Of a stretch of DNA of 64,000 bases, positions 1-7,665 are shown piece after piece (position 1 is the stretch's first letter; each line of letters starts with the position of its first letter). This DNA comes from Silicimonas sp. (GTDB taxonomy: Bacteria; Pseudomonadota; Alphaproteobacteria; Rhodobacterales; Rhodobacteraceae), in contig JAJEAC010000106.1 of assembly GCA_022824315.1 (NCBI GenBank), forward strand, positions 22,487-86,486. The letters are read 5' to 3'. The position numbers and the translations under genes were made by a program. The notes under the pieces are model-generated. The model was not told where the DNA came from, made no database searches, and saw nothing but the letters and a program-made list of their open reading frames with translations.

Positions 1-1643
1 GACATCTCGGTGACGATGCGTCCCCTGTCGTCCGCAAAATAGGCAAGACTGATTCGGCCTTCTCCCGGCAACCGCGACGCCGTCAGGCTGTCGACATAGG
101 CTCGCGCACCGGGACCATGCACCTTGAATCGCGAGAAGCCCGTGATCGCCAGAATCCCGCAATGATCGCGCACGTGCTCGCACTCCTCGCGAATGCGTTG
201 TTCCCAAGGTCCCGACCGGTTCCAGGTCTGGGTCGCGTCGTGGCCCGTGTCATCATCAGGACGCGCGAAATAGTTTGCGCGTTCCCAACCGTTATAGGCG
301 CCGAAGACCGCGCCGGCCTGTACCAAACGGTCGTGCAGCGCGGACCGCTTCCGGTCACGGCCCGCAGGCCACTCATGCCAGGGGAAGTGCATCGCGTACT
401 CGTGGCCATAGACCTCCATGCCCTTCTCGATGCAGTACTCGCGATCCGTGTAATCGGTGTATCGCCGGGGGTCGCAGGACCACATGTCCCATTCGGTCTG
501 GCCTTCGGTCATCCATTCGGCGAGCACCTTGCCTGCACCTCCGGCCTGCGCGATGCCGAAGGTAAAGACACAGGCCTCGAATGCGTTCGGAACCCCGGGC
601 ATCGGGCCAACCAGCGGATTGCCATCCGGGGCATAGGGAATGGGCCCATTGATCACCTTCGCGATGCCGGACATGCCAAGTTGCGGCACGCGGGCCATGG
701 CATCCTCGATGTAGGTCTCGAGCCGGTCGAGATCGTCCGGGTAGAGCTGGAAGCTGAAGTCCTCCGGCATCGGATCATCCGGCGTGGCCCAATGCGCCCG
801 ACAGTTCCTTTCGTATGGCCCCAGGTTGAAGCCGTTCTTTTCCTGCCGGAGGTAGTAGGAAACGTCGACATCGCGCATCAGGGGCAGTTTGCGGCCGCTG
901 TCCCGTGTCCAGGAGGCGACTTCGGGGATCTCTTCGGACAGGAGGTACTGGTGGCTCATCACCATCATCGGGACCGTCCGCCCTCCGAAGGGCACGAACC
1001 ACTCGCCGACCCGCTGCGCGTAGTATCCTGCGGCGTTAACGACGCACTCGCAGCGGATGTCGCCCTTATCGGTGTGAACGATCCACTCGCCGTTCTCGCG
1101 ACTGATGCCGGTTGCAGGCGTAAAGCGCACAACCTGTGCGCCCATGTCGCGTGCGCCTGTTGCGAGCGCCTGCGTCAGTTGCGCGGGATCGATGTCGCCA
1201 TCCGTCGGGTCGTAGAGAACGCCTTCCAGGTCATGGGTTTCCATGAAGGGATACAGCGACTTCGCCTCGTCCGGCGAAAGAATCTGGATGTCGATCCCCT
1301 GGTAGCGCCCCATTCCGCAGGCTCGATGGAACTCCTGCATCCGCTCCCTTGAATGGGCCAGCCGGATCGAGCCGGTGACGTGATAGTTCATGGGGTAGCC
1401 GACGGCGTCGCCCAGGCCTCGATAGAGCTCCGTCGAATAGCGCTGCATGTTCATGATCGACCATGACGTCGAGAATGTCGGCACGTTGCCGGCGGCATGC
1501 CAAGTCGATCCTGCCGTGAGCTCGTTCTTTTCCAGCAGCACGCAATCGGTCCATCCGGCCTTCGCAAGGTGATACAGTGCAGAGGCCCCAACTGCGCCTC
1601 CGCCGATGATGACTGCACGGGCTGTTGTCGGAAATTCGGCCAT
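1..1643 (-). CDS. FAD-dependent oxidoreductase with GcvT domain (sarcosine/dimethylglycine dehydrogenase-like), 3' end outside window
   Basis: Read from the complementary strand, the frame stays open from the ATG at 1643 to the window edge, about 547 codons. It begins MAEFPTTARAVIIGGG, an N-terminal GxGxxG Rossmann motif for FAD, followed by the STWHAAG motif. In dimethylglycine dehydrogenases the His of that motif carries covalently bound FAD (family knowledge). The visible end enters the aminomethyltransferase (GcvT) part (LAITGFSRFKVHGP). Proteins of this family oxidise N-methyl amines such as sarcosine or dimethylglycine and pass the one-carbon unit to tetrahydrofolate. The start lies 10 nt after the stop of the XRE-cupin regulator on the same strand, so the two are probably co-transcribed. 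The substrate cannot be fixed from sequence. The C-terminus is missing only because the window ends. Confidence 0.85.
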   Translation of the reverse strand, partial: MAEFPTTARAVIIGGGAVGASALYHLAKAGWTDCVLLEKNELTAGSTWHAAGNVPTFSTSWSIMNMQRYSTELYRGLGDAVGYPMNYHVTGSIRLAHSRERMQEFHRACGMGRYQGIDIQILSPDEAKSLYPFMETHDLEGVLYDPTDGDIDPAQLTQALATGARDMGAQVVRFTPATGISRENGEWIVHTDKGDIRCECVVNAAGYYAQRVGEWFVPFGGRTVPMMVMSHQYLLSEEIPEVASWTRDSGRKLPLMRDVDVSYYLRQEKNGFNLGPYERNCRAHWATPDDPMPEDFSFQLYPDDLDRLETYIEDAMARVPQLGMSGIAKVINGPIPYAPDGNPLVGPMPGVPNAFEACVFTFGIAQAGGAGKVLAEWMTEGQTEWDMWSCDPRRYTDYTDREYCIEKGMEVYGHEYAMHFPWHEWPAGRDRKRSALHDRLVQAGAVFGAYNGWERANYFARPDDDTGHDATQTWNRSGPWEQRIREECEHVRDHCGILAITGFSRFKVHGPGARAYVDSLTASRLPGEGRISLAYFADDRGRIVTEM

Positions 1644-1653
1644 GAACGGATCC

Positions 1654-2220
1654 TCAGTATACGGGCGGCGCGATCACCCAGATCGCGATGCAGGGTTCGG
1701 ATGTGCGGTTGGCCCAACGGAAGGGCTCTCCGCGAATGCGGAAACTGTCGCCGGGCTCCAGGGCGAAGCTCTGCCGGTCGATGGTCAATTCAAGCCGCCC
1801 CGAAACGATGTATCCCACCTCCTGGGTCGGACGCACGGTGTCCTCGGACCGCTCGGCGCCCGGGGCGAATGTCGAGTGAACCACTTCGAAATCATCCGTG
1901 AGATCCGGCGACAAGAGCTCTTCGAAAAGCCCTCGCACGCGGTGGCCAAGGGGACGACGGCCGCCCTTGCGGACGATGCGGCCCTCTTCGTGCGGAGCGC
2001 CCGGCGACTTGCCGAAGAACGAGCGCAAAGGCATGTCGAGCGTGGCCGCCAACGCGTCCAGCTCTTCCATGGACGGTTCGGAGATGTCGCGCTCGACCTG
2101 GCTCAGCCAACCGATCGAGCGCCCGATGCGCTCGCTCACTTCCGCAAGCGTCAATCCACGCTGGCGACGCAGGACCCGCAGGTCCTGGCCGAGACTTTCG
2201 GACGCGATGGTTGCGGTCAT
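1654..2220 (-). CDS. XRE-family transcriptional regulator with C-terminal cupin domain
   Basis: A 188-residue protein starting MTATIASESLGQDLRVL. Residues about 10-65 form an XRE helix-turn-helix (LRRQRGLTLAEVSERIGRSI then GWLSQVERDISEPSMEEL). Residues about 110-185 form a cupin sensor domain (TQEVGYIVSGRLEL, ALEPGDSFRIRGE). This architecture is common in regulators of amino-acid, polyamine and methylamine catabolism. I chose the ATG at 2220 because a GGGGG stretch lies 5-9 nt upstream; an upstream in-frame start at 2298 would add 26 residues that do not resemble the family. It is the first gene of a two-gene unit with the FAD-GcvT oxidoreductase, so it probably regulates that gene and itself. 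The cupin ligand is unknown. Confidence 0.88.
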   Translation of the reverse strand: MTATIASESLGQDLRVLRRQRGLTLAEVSERIGRSIGWLSQVERDISEPSMEELDALAATLDMPLRSFFGKSPGAPHEEGRIVRKGGRRPLGHRVRGLFEELLSPDLTDDFEVVHSTFAPGAERSEDTVRPTQEVGYIVSGRLELTIDRQSFALEPGDSFRIRGEPFRWANRTSEPCIAIWVIAPPVY

Positions 2221-2452
2221 TTGTACCCCCGCTGCGACGCCACAATGCGATTTCCGCGCAGATGCCGTGAAAAAGTCAACAAGTTTTTCACAAGACATGG
2301 AAGATCAGCCCGGACCATCGGGGGGCGGGCGCGTGTCCGGTGCCGTTGAATTTCGGATTGCCTTGATCGAAGCGAGACGAATTTTCCCGCGTTCTTCCAG
2401 CTTTGCGCAATGCCTGGTTGCCCGCAGCTCAAGACCTGAACGTCGGAGATGA

Positions 2453-2854
2453 TCACGGAATACCGGATGCCGGAAGGCTCCAAGCTTGGTGTCCCGGCGC
2501 GGCATCAGTGCGAGGCCTGCTTGCAATGACAGGGCCGGGCACCACGAAGCGCCCCGGTGACACCTGATCCCACGCCACCACGTAGACCTCGTGAGCCGCA
2601 CGCTTGATCCGCCCAATCTTGATCTGCCGCCAGAGCGGGCGAACGACGGCATCCGCGCCTTTCGGCAGCCCAACGGCCGTCGCGAACTCGGAGCGGCCGA
2701 AAACCCGGGTGGAGGCGAGAAAGCTCGTCGCCCGTTCCTGGAGTTCGGTCGGCATCGCCACTGCCCAAGACCGATCAAGTTCGGTTTCCGAGACTCGGTC
2801 CGAGACCGCTTCGGCAGTCTGGTTGTCATCCGCCAGGCGAATTCTCGGAATCAT
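2453..2854 (-). CDS. AbiEi-like winged-helix protein, possibly truncated antitoxin
   Basis: 133 residues. The segment LASTRVFGRSEFATAVGLPK and the following WRQIKIGRIKRAAHEVYVV resemble the winged-helix N-terminus of AbiEi/DUF6088-type antitoxins, in which a helix-turn-helix precedes a basic 'G(R)IRR...GVY' strand. The next part (VIASRPRTDAAPGHQAW) resembles the start of the AbiEi C-terminal domain but stops soon after, so the gene looks truncated or frameshifted compared with the usual 200 residues or more. Its ATG overlaps the stop of the upstream nucleotidyltransferase gene by 4 nt, which fits a two-gene toxin-antitoxin module. The first 30 residues show no recognised domain. The family assignment is tentative. 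Confidence 0.4.
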   Translation of the reverse strand: MIPRIRLADDNQTAEAVSDRVSETELDRSWAVAMPTELQERATSFLASTRVFGRSEFATAVGLPKGADAVVRPLWRQIKIGRIKRAAHEVYVVAWDQVSPGRFVVPGPVIASRPRTDAAPGHQAWSLPASGIP

Positions 2855-3159
2855 GCTTCATGCACAAGCTCGCGGCATTCGTTGATGCTGGCCAGCAGGT
2901 ACTTGTTGTCAGGAAGTGCCGAGATCAGGTCGACATCATTGCCCAAGGTGGCGGCAAGATCGTCCTGCAACCCGAAATGCCGCTCAAGAAACAAGCGATC
3001 ATCTGACGGCTCGTATTCCACGAGGAAGTCGACGTCGCTTCTGATTGGATCGAAGTCGGTTGCGCGCGCGGCCGAGCCGAAGATTTCAAGGCGAGCCACG
3101 CCGTAGCTGCGGCAAAGTTCGGCGATCTCGTTCCTCCTGCTGGCGACCTCTGCGTGCAT
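2851..3159 (-). CDS. Minimal nucleotidyltransferase (MNT, MntA-like)
   Basis: A 102-residue protein with the DNA-polymerase-beta-like nucleotidyltransferase signature: VARLEIFGSAARATDF supplies the GS motif, and SDVDFLVEY supplies the DxD metal-binding acids. A third acid is plausible in NDVDLIS. This matches the size of MntA-type antitoxins, which AMPylate or otherwise nucleotidylate a HEPN partner. Here the overlapping downstream gene is not HEPN-like but resembles AbiEi, so the pairing is unusual. The ATG at 3159 is preceded by AAGGAAAGG at good spacing; the open frame extends further upstream (to 3408) but without family resemblance. Confidence 0.75.
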   Translation of the reverse strand: MHAEVASRRNEIAELCRSYGVARLEIFGSAARATDFDPIRSDVDFLVEYEPSDDRLFLERHFGLQDDLAATLGNDVDLISALPDNKYLLASINECRELVHEA

Positions 3160-4084
3160 TGCCTTTCCTTCATTCAATTGCCGAAAGGCATCCCGCTGCA
3201 AGCATAGCGAGCCGGACAAGCGAATTCCATGCCACTTCAGTGAAAGGGAGGCGGAAACAGCCGTGTCACCTCGCAGGGGAATAGCGCCGCCAATCGGATG
3301 TCGCTCAGCCGCTTCTCGCACTCCTGCCACCCCAAGCACGCCATGATCCGAAGACATCAATCGGACGACCGCTCCCCCCTCTGCCGTTCCTTGCGGCGCA
3401 GGGAACAAATGGACGAAGGAAACAGGGCGAGCATGATCTTGTTACGGGCATCTTTCGCTAAACCTCGCCACGCTCATCGCCAATGCACTTCCAGACCAGT
3501 CTGCCAACGTTTCAGGTTAAGGGCAGCGCGTGGCGGGCGGACAGTTCCTGAGCAAACGCGATCCACTTGCCGTGTTGCACCGGGATCAACGTCCTTGGAA
3601 CATGGTACTCAAATCCAAGATCTCGCATGAACCACTTCGTTTTTTTTTCGTAGGGCGGACACTCCGTCGGAAATCTCCAGCACAAAATCATCTCGAGTGA
3701 AGCCAATGCGAATCCGGGAGTCTTGCAGGTTCCTTTCGCGGCTAGATTCCGGAGTCTTGACGCAATGCTGCGTGCAGGAAGAAATGTTACGGGGTCATCC
3801 TTTCAATGTTGCACCGAACAGAATTCAACGGCTCCTGGATCGTTTGCGCGCGCAAGGGTCATCAGCGACGCCCCACGCGATCGCTTTCTGGATTCGCTAT
3901 CGCACCGATTCATCGGTCGGGCGCTCCGTTATCGACCCCATGCCCTCGCACGTCTCGCGGACGTCCGCAGCGGTGAAACCCCGGCAATTCCGCCGATTCA
4001 TGCAGCCGTCGGCATCTGTCAATTCACGTATGGAACAAGTGCTACCATTGATTGCGTGTGGCCATTTATGCGAAAGAGCCCAAG
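3160..4084. other. No convincing gene; possibly decayed sequence
   Basis: About 920 nt between the nucleotidyltransferase and the DUF7662-like gene. Several open frames exist on both strands, but none shows a recognisable domain, and none pairs a good ribosome site with a protein-like composition. A 64-codon minus-strand frame at 3512-3706 contains RDLGFEYHVPR, faintly reminiscent of the helix-turn-helix end of IS630-type transposases, but this is too short to call. An A/T-run (eight T) lies at about 3639-3647. I read the region as intergenic or degenerate. Confidence 0.4.
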
Positions 4085-4489
4085 ATGCAGAGACAAACGA
4101 AGTTCGAACCGCTGCAGGCGCATCTGAAGTCCGCCGGAATTGATCGGATACGGATGACCTTTGACGAGTTCGAACAGGTGATCGGATCAAATTTGCCCGC
4201 TTCAGCAAGGCAGCACCGGGGTTGGTGGAGCAACAATCAACAAAATGGCGTCATCGCCTACGCTTGGCTCGAGGCGGATTACAAGGCCGAGGGCGTCAGC
4301 ATTGAGCACGAATTTCTAACTTTCCGTAAAGATGCGTCCCTTGAGCATCCACTTCGTTCCGGATCTGGATGCGGTGCGGCAAAGGCACACCCTGTTCTTG
4401 GCTGCATGAGCGGAACGGTGACCATATCAACCGGCGCAAACATTACCAAGCCCAGCTTGCCAGAGTGGAAGGACATGCTCGCGCAATGA
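4085..4489 (+). CDS. DUF7662-like protein with antitoxin-like C-terminal segment
   Basis: 134 residues from the ATG at 4085. The N-terminal part (KFEPLQAHLKSAGIDRIRMT, FDEFEQVIGSNLPASARQHR, GWWSNN) matches the recurring pattern of DUF7662-type domains, where a 'F..ie.iig..LP.sAr.hr.WW.n' core is followed by AWL.A.y.v. After about residue 80 the sequence changes to CMSGTVTISTGANITKPSLP, a segment like the C-terminal tail of many AbrB/Phd-type antitoxins ('g.l.Gtv.i..g.DlT.P...ew'). This is either a natural fusion or the product of a recombination junction. A TTG 33 nt upstream is an alternative start. Function is unknown; the neighbourhood of nucleotidyltransferase and AbiEi-like genes suggests a small defence or addiction locus. 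Confidence 0.55.
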   Translation: MQRQTKFEPLQAHLKSAGIDRIRMTFDEFEQVIGSNLPASARQHRGWWSNNQQNGVIAYAWLEADYKAEGVSIEHEFLTFRKDASLEHPLRSGSGCGAAKAHPVLGCMSGTVTISTGANITKPSLPEWKDMLAQ

Positions 4490-4950
4490 ATTGTTGACAC
4501 CACGTCACCGCGCGACCTCAACCGGCCTGCACGACAGGTGACAACCGCGGAGTCGCGGTTCGCTTCGACCGCCGCGGCCACAATTGCGCGATGGAAATGC
4601 GCACGAAGGCCTTCGTCAGGCTTGCGAGGGCGACGGCGCGTCAAACTGTAGGGCGTCATCGCGCTTGCAGCCTTGCGACATCGGGGACGGCCGCCAGAGA
4701 CAGGCTGGGCAATGTCGCTTCGCCAATGAAGGGAGAAGAGAATTCAATTCGGCACCGGGGCCCGTATGGTGATTGGCGGTGCGCCCGCCGGCAATCTGCC
4801 TAATGCCCGAATTTCAGGTTGCCATGGCTGCAAGAGCGAAGGGACGTCGGCCTTCAATTGCGCATATGCAGCTTGCCGGCCAATGCGTTGACGACGACAT
4901 GACAGCCCACATAGGGTCCGCAAAACTGCCCACGACGACGAATCGTGCCC
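4490..4950. other. Intergenic stretch without recognised gene
   Basis: About 460 nt between the DUF7662-like gene and the FAD-GcvT oxidoreductase. Short frames are present on both strands but look like chance reading of GC-rich DNA. The promoter of the downstream catabolic cluster probably lies here, but I cannot assign -35/-10 boxes or an operator with confidence. Confidence 0.5.
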
Positions 4951-7410
4951 ATGCCAATGCAAGACCTTCCCAGCCACACCCGGGTCATCATCGTCGGCGG
5001 CGGCATCATGGGCTGCGGTCTCGCGTATCATCTCGGCCATGAGGGCTGGGGTGAGGACACCGTGCTACTCGAAAAGGCCGAGCTGACGAGCGGTTCGACC
5101 TGGCATGCCGCCGGACAGATCACGCGTTCCACCAGCTCGCACGGCCTCGGGCGGATGGTCGACTACAACATCGGCCTCTATGCCGGACTGCTTGAACGGG
5201 AAACCGGGCAGCCGGTGACATGGCACGGATGCGGCTCGCTGAGACTTGCCTACACCGTGGACGAAATGGACTGGCTTCGCCAGACGCTCTCTGTCGGCCG
5301 CGCACTTGGCTTCGACATCGAACTCGTCGACCCGGAATTCGTAGCCGACAAGCACCCGTTCTACAACCTCGACGGCGTGCTCGGCGCTCTCTACACGCCG
5401 GATGACGGCCACGTCGACCCGTCGAACGCAACCATGGCACTTGCCGCCGGCGCCCGGCAGCTGGGAACCAGGATCTTCCGCCGTTGCCGCGCCCTGAACA
5501 TCTCCACGAACGATGCCGGAGAATGGATGGTCGAGACCGAAGGGGGCACGATCACGTGCGAGCACGTGGTCAATGCGGGCGGCACCTATGCCCGGCAGAT
5601 GGGGGATTGGTCGGGCCTGCAATTACCCATGACCTCGATGACGCATCACTACCTGGTCACCGAACCCGTGCCGGAATTCCTGGATCTCGAAACGGAGCTT
5701 CCCGTCGTTCGCGACGACAAGCTGGTTTCGGGCTACATCCGGATGGAACAGAAGCGGGGCCTCATCGGGATCTACGAAAAGGCGAACCCGAATTCCGTCT
5801 GGCACGACCATTGCCCCTGGGAAGCGGAGAACGAACTGTTCGACGCCGATTATGACCGCATCCTGCCCTGGCTTGCCAATGCCATTGACCGCATGCCGGT
5901 TCTTGCCGAGCTCGGCATCGTGCGGGAGGTGCACGGCGCGATCAGCCACCCGCCGGACGGCAACCCGTTGATCGGTCCCGCGCCGGGCGTGCGCAACTAC
6001 TGGTGCTGCTGCGGGACGCAGATCGGCATCGGATGGGGACCCGGCCTGTCCCGGGAACTGGCGCGATGGATGGTCCACGGTGCGGCGGACATCTCGATGC
6101 GCGAGTTCGATCCTCGCCGATTCGGACCCTACGCGACGAAGGGCTGGCAGGTGGCGAAGGCGCACGAGGATTATTGCCTGCGCCACGAAGTCCCGTTTCC
6201 GGATTTCAATCGCCTCGCGGGACGACCAGTCAAGCCCTCGCCCGTCCATGACCTGCTCAAGGCAAAGGGTGCGGTGCACGAGGAGGTGTTCGGCTTCGAA
6301 CGCCCGCGCTGGTTTGCCAGAAACGGCGTCGCGCAGCACGATCACTATTCCTTCCGCCGGAACGTCGTCCACGACATGGTCGGCGAGGAGGTACGGGCAG
6401 TCCGCGAGCGGGTCGGCATCATGGACATCACGGCATTCACGAAAGTCGAGGTCGCCGGTCCCCAGGCCCGCGAATTCCTGGATCGCCTGGTCGCGAACCG
6501 GCTGCCGTCCAGGGACGGATCGGTGGCGCTAACGCACATGCTGAACCGGCGCGGACGGATCGAGCTGGAAACCACGATCACGCGACTGAGTGCCGAGCGC
6601 TACTACCTTGTCTGCGCCGCGTTTTTCGAGAACGTCCTGATCGACCACCTGCGCACTCGCCTTGCCGGCGAGGACGTGGCGATCACCTCGCGTTCCGACT
6701 CCTGGTCGGCGCTGGCCTTGAGCGGCCCCCACGCACGCGACGTGTTGAAAGCCTGCACGGATGCCGACCTGTCCAACGCAAGCTTCCGCTGGCTTTCGGC
6801 ACGGGACATCACGGTTGCCGGCCACCCGCTGCTGGCCCTCAGAATGTCCTATGCGGGCGAACTTGGCTGGGAACTCCACATGCCGAATGACGCTTGCCGG
6901 CCGGTGTACGAAGCGCTCTGGGAAGCGGGTGCCAAGCCCGGAATCGCGGACTACGGCAGTTTTGCGATGAACGCTCTGCGGATGGAGAAGGGATTCAAGG
7001 GTGCGCGCGAACTCACGAACGAAGTGACGCTTCCCGAAGCCGACGTCATGCCGTTCGTCAATCTCGACAAGGAATATCTCGGAGCAGACGCAACGAGACG
7101 CAGCGCCAAGGCCGCCTCGGAGGGAGCCCTGCCCTGGATCTGCGCCTATCTCGAAGTCGAGCCAGATGGGGTCAATGACGGGCATGGCGGCGAAGCCGTT
7201 CTGCGGGAGGGACAGGTCATCGGCACCACGACAACCGTCGCCTACGGCCACAGCGTCGGCAAGATCCTGGCATTCGCCTATATCGATCAGGCCGCAAACA
7301 TTCCTGGCGCGGAGGTCGAGGTGGTGATCGCCGGAGCGCCCCGGCGAGGACGAATTCTGTCAGAGGCCGCCCATGACCCGAATTCGATCCTGCCACGGAC
7401 TGACGGATGA
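4951..7410 (+). CDS. FAD-dependent oxidoreductase with GcvT aminomethyltransferase domains (dimethylglycine/sarcosine dehydrogenase family)
   Basis: About 819 residues. The N-terminal half is a DAO-fold FAD domain: VIIVGGGIMGCGLAYHL gives the dinucleotide-binding loop, and SGSTWHAAGQ contains the His that holds covalent FAD in the dimethylglycine dehydrogenase family. The C-terminal half (from about residue 420) is a GcvT-like folate-binding aminomethyltransferase (FRRNVVHDMVGEEVRAVRER, VGIMDITAFTKVEVAGP, later YAGELGWELHMP). The predicted role is oxidative demethylation of an N-methylated amine or amino acid in the cytoplasm with formation of methylene-tetrahydrofolate. The start is uncertain: GTG at 4945, ATG at 4951 and ATG at 4957 are in frame and none has a strong ribosome site. 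It is 255 nt upstream of hyuA in the same direction, so it may act on the product of that pathway. It is a divergent paralogue of the oxidoreductase at 1-1643. Confidence 0.9.
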   Translation: MPMQDLPSHTRVIIVGGGIMGCGLAYHLGHEGWGEDTVLLEKAELTSGSTWHAAGQITRSTSSHGLGRMVDYNIGLYAGLLERETGQPVTWHGCGSLRLAYTVDEMDWLRQTLSVGRALGFDIELVDPEFVADKHPFYNLDGVLGALYTPDDGHVDPSNATMALAAGARQLGTRIFRRCRALNISTNDAGEWMVETEGGTITCEHVVNAGGTYARQMGDWSGLQLPMTSMTHHYLVTEPVPEFLDLETELPVVRDDKLVSGYIRMEQKRGLIGIYEKANPNSVWHDHCPWEAENELFDADYDRILPWLANAIDRMPVLAELGIVREVHGAISHPPDGNPLIGPAPGVRNYWCCCGTQIGIGWGPGLSRELARWMVHGAADISMREFDPRRFGPYATKGWQVAKAHEDYCLRHEVPFPDFNRLAGRPVKPSPVHDLLKAKGAVHEEVFGFERPRWFARNGVAQHDHYSFRRNVVHDMVGEEVRAVRERVGIMDITAFTKVEVAGPQAREFLDRLVANRLPSRDGSVALTHMLNRRGRIELETTITRLSAERYYLVCAAFFENVLIDHLRTRLAGEDVAITSRSDSWSALALSGPHARDVLKACTDADLSNASFRWLSARDITVAGHPLLALRMSYAGELGWELHMPNDACRPVYEALWEAGAKPGIADYGSFAMNALRMEKGFKGARELTNEVTLPEADVMPFVNLDKEYLGADATRRSAKAASEGALPWICAYLEVEPDGVNDGHGGEAVLREGQVIGTTTTVAYGHSVGKILAFAYIDQAANIPGAEVEVVIAGAPRRGRILSEAAHDPNSILPRTDG

Positions 7411-7665
7411 AGGCATTGGCTGGGCTCGCCGGCACGGAATCTGTCTCAAGGCGCCTCCTCGCGCAATTTTGGTTGACGGAAATGACGTTTCTTTCCAACG
7501 TCGGTGCGTGTGGAGGAACAAGGCCCGTGACGAAATGCCTGCCATAAGGTGCATCGCGACGCTTCGCAGGTCGACCGGTTGCGATCTCGTAGCCCGATGG
7601 CTGATCCCTTGGCAGCAGCCACCGACCCGGCCAGACCTGCAACCCGACCATTCGGATCCCGCACC

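Noticed and set aside
117..1352. Long plus-strand open frame of 411 codons at the left edge
   Set aside because: It is the antisense of the FAD-GcvT oxidoreductase, which has clear motifs on the minus strand.
3512..3706. 64-codon frame with faint IS630-like helix-turn-helix
   Set aside because: Too short and the likeness (RDLGFEYHVPR) too weak; no neighbouring transposase parts or terminal repeats.
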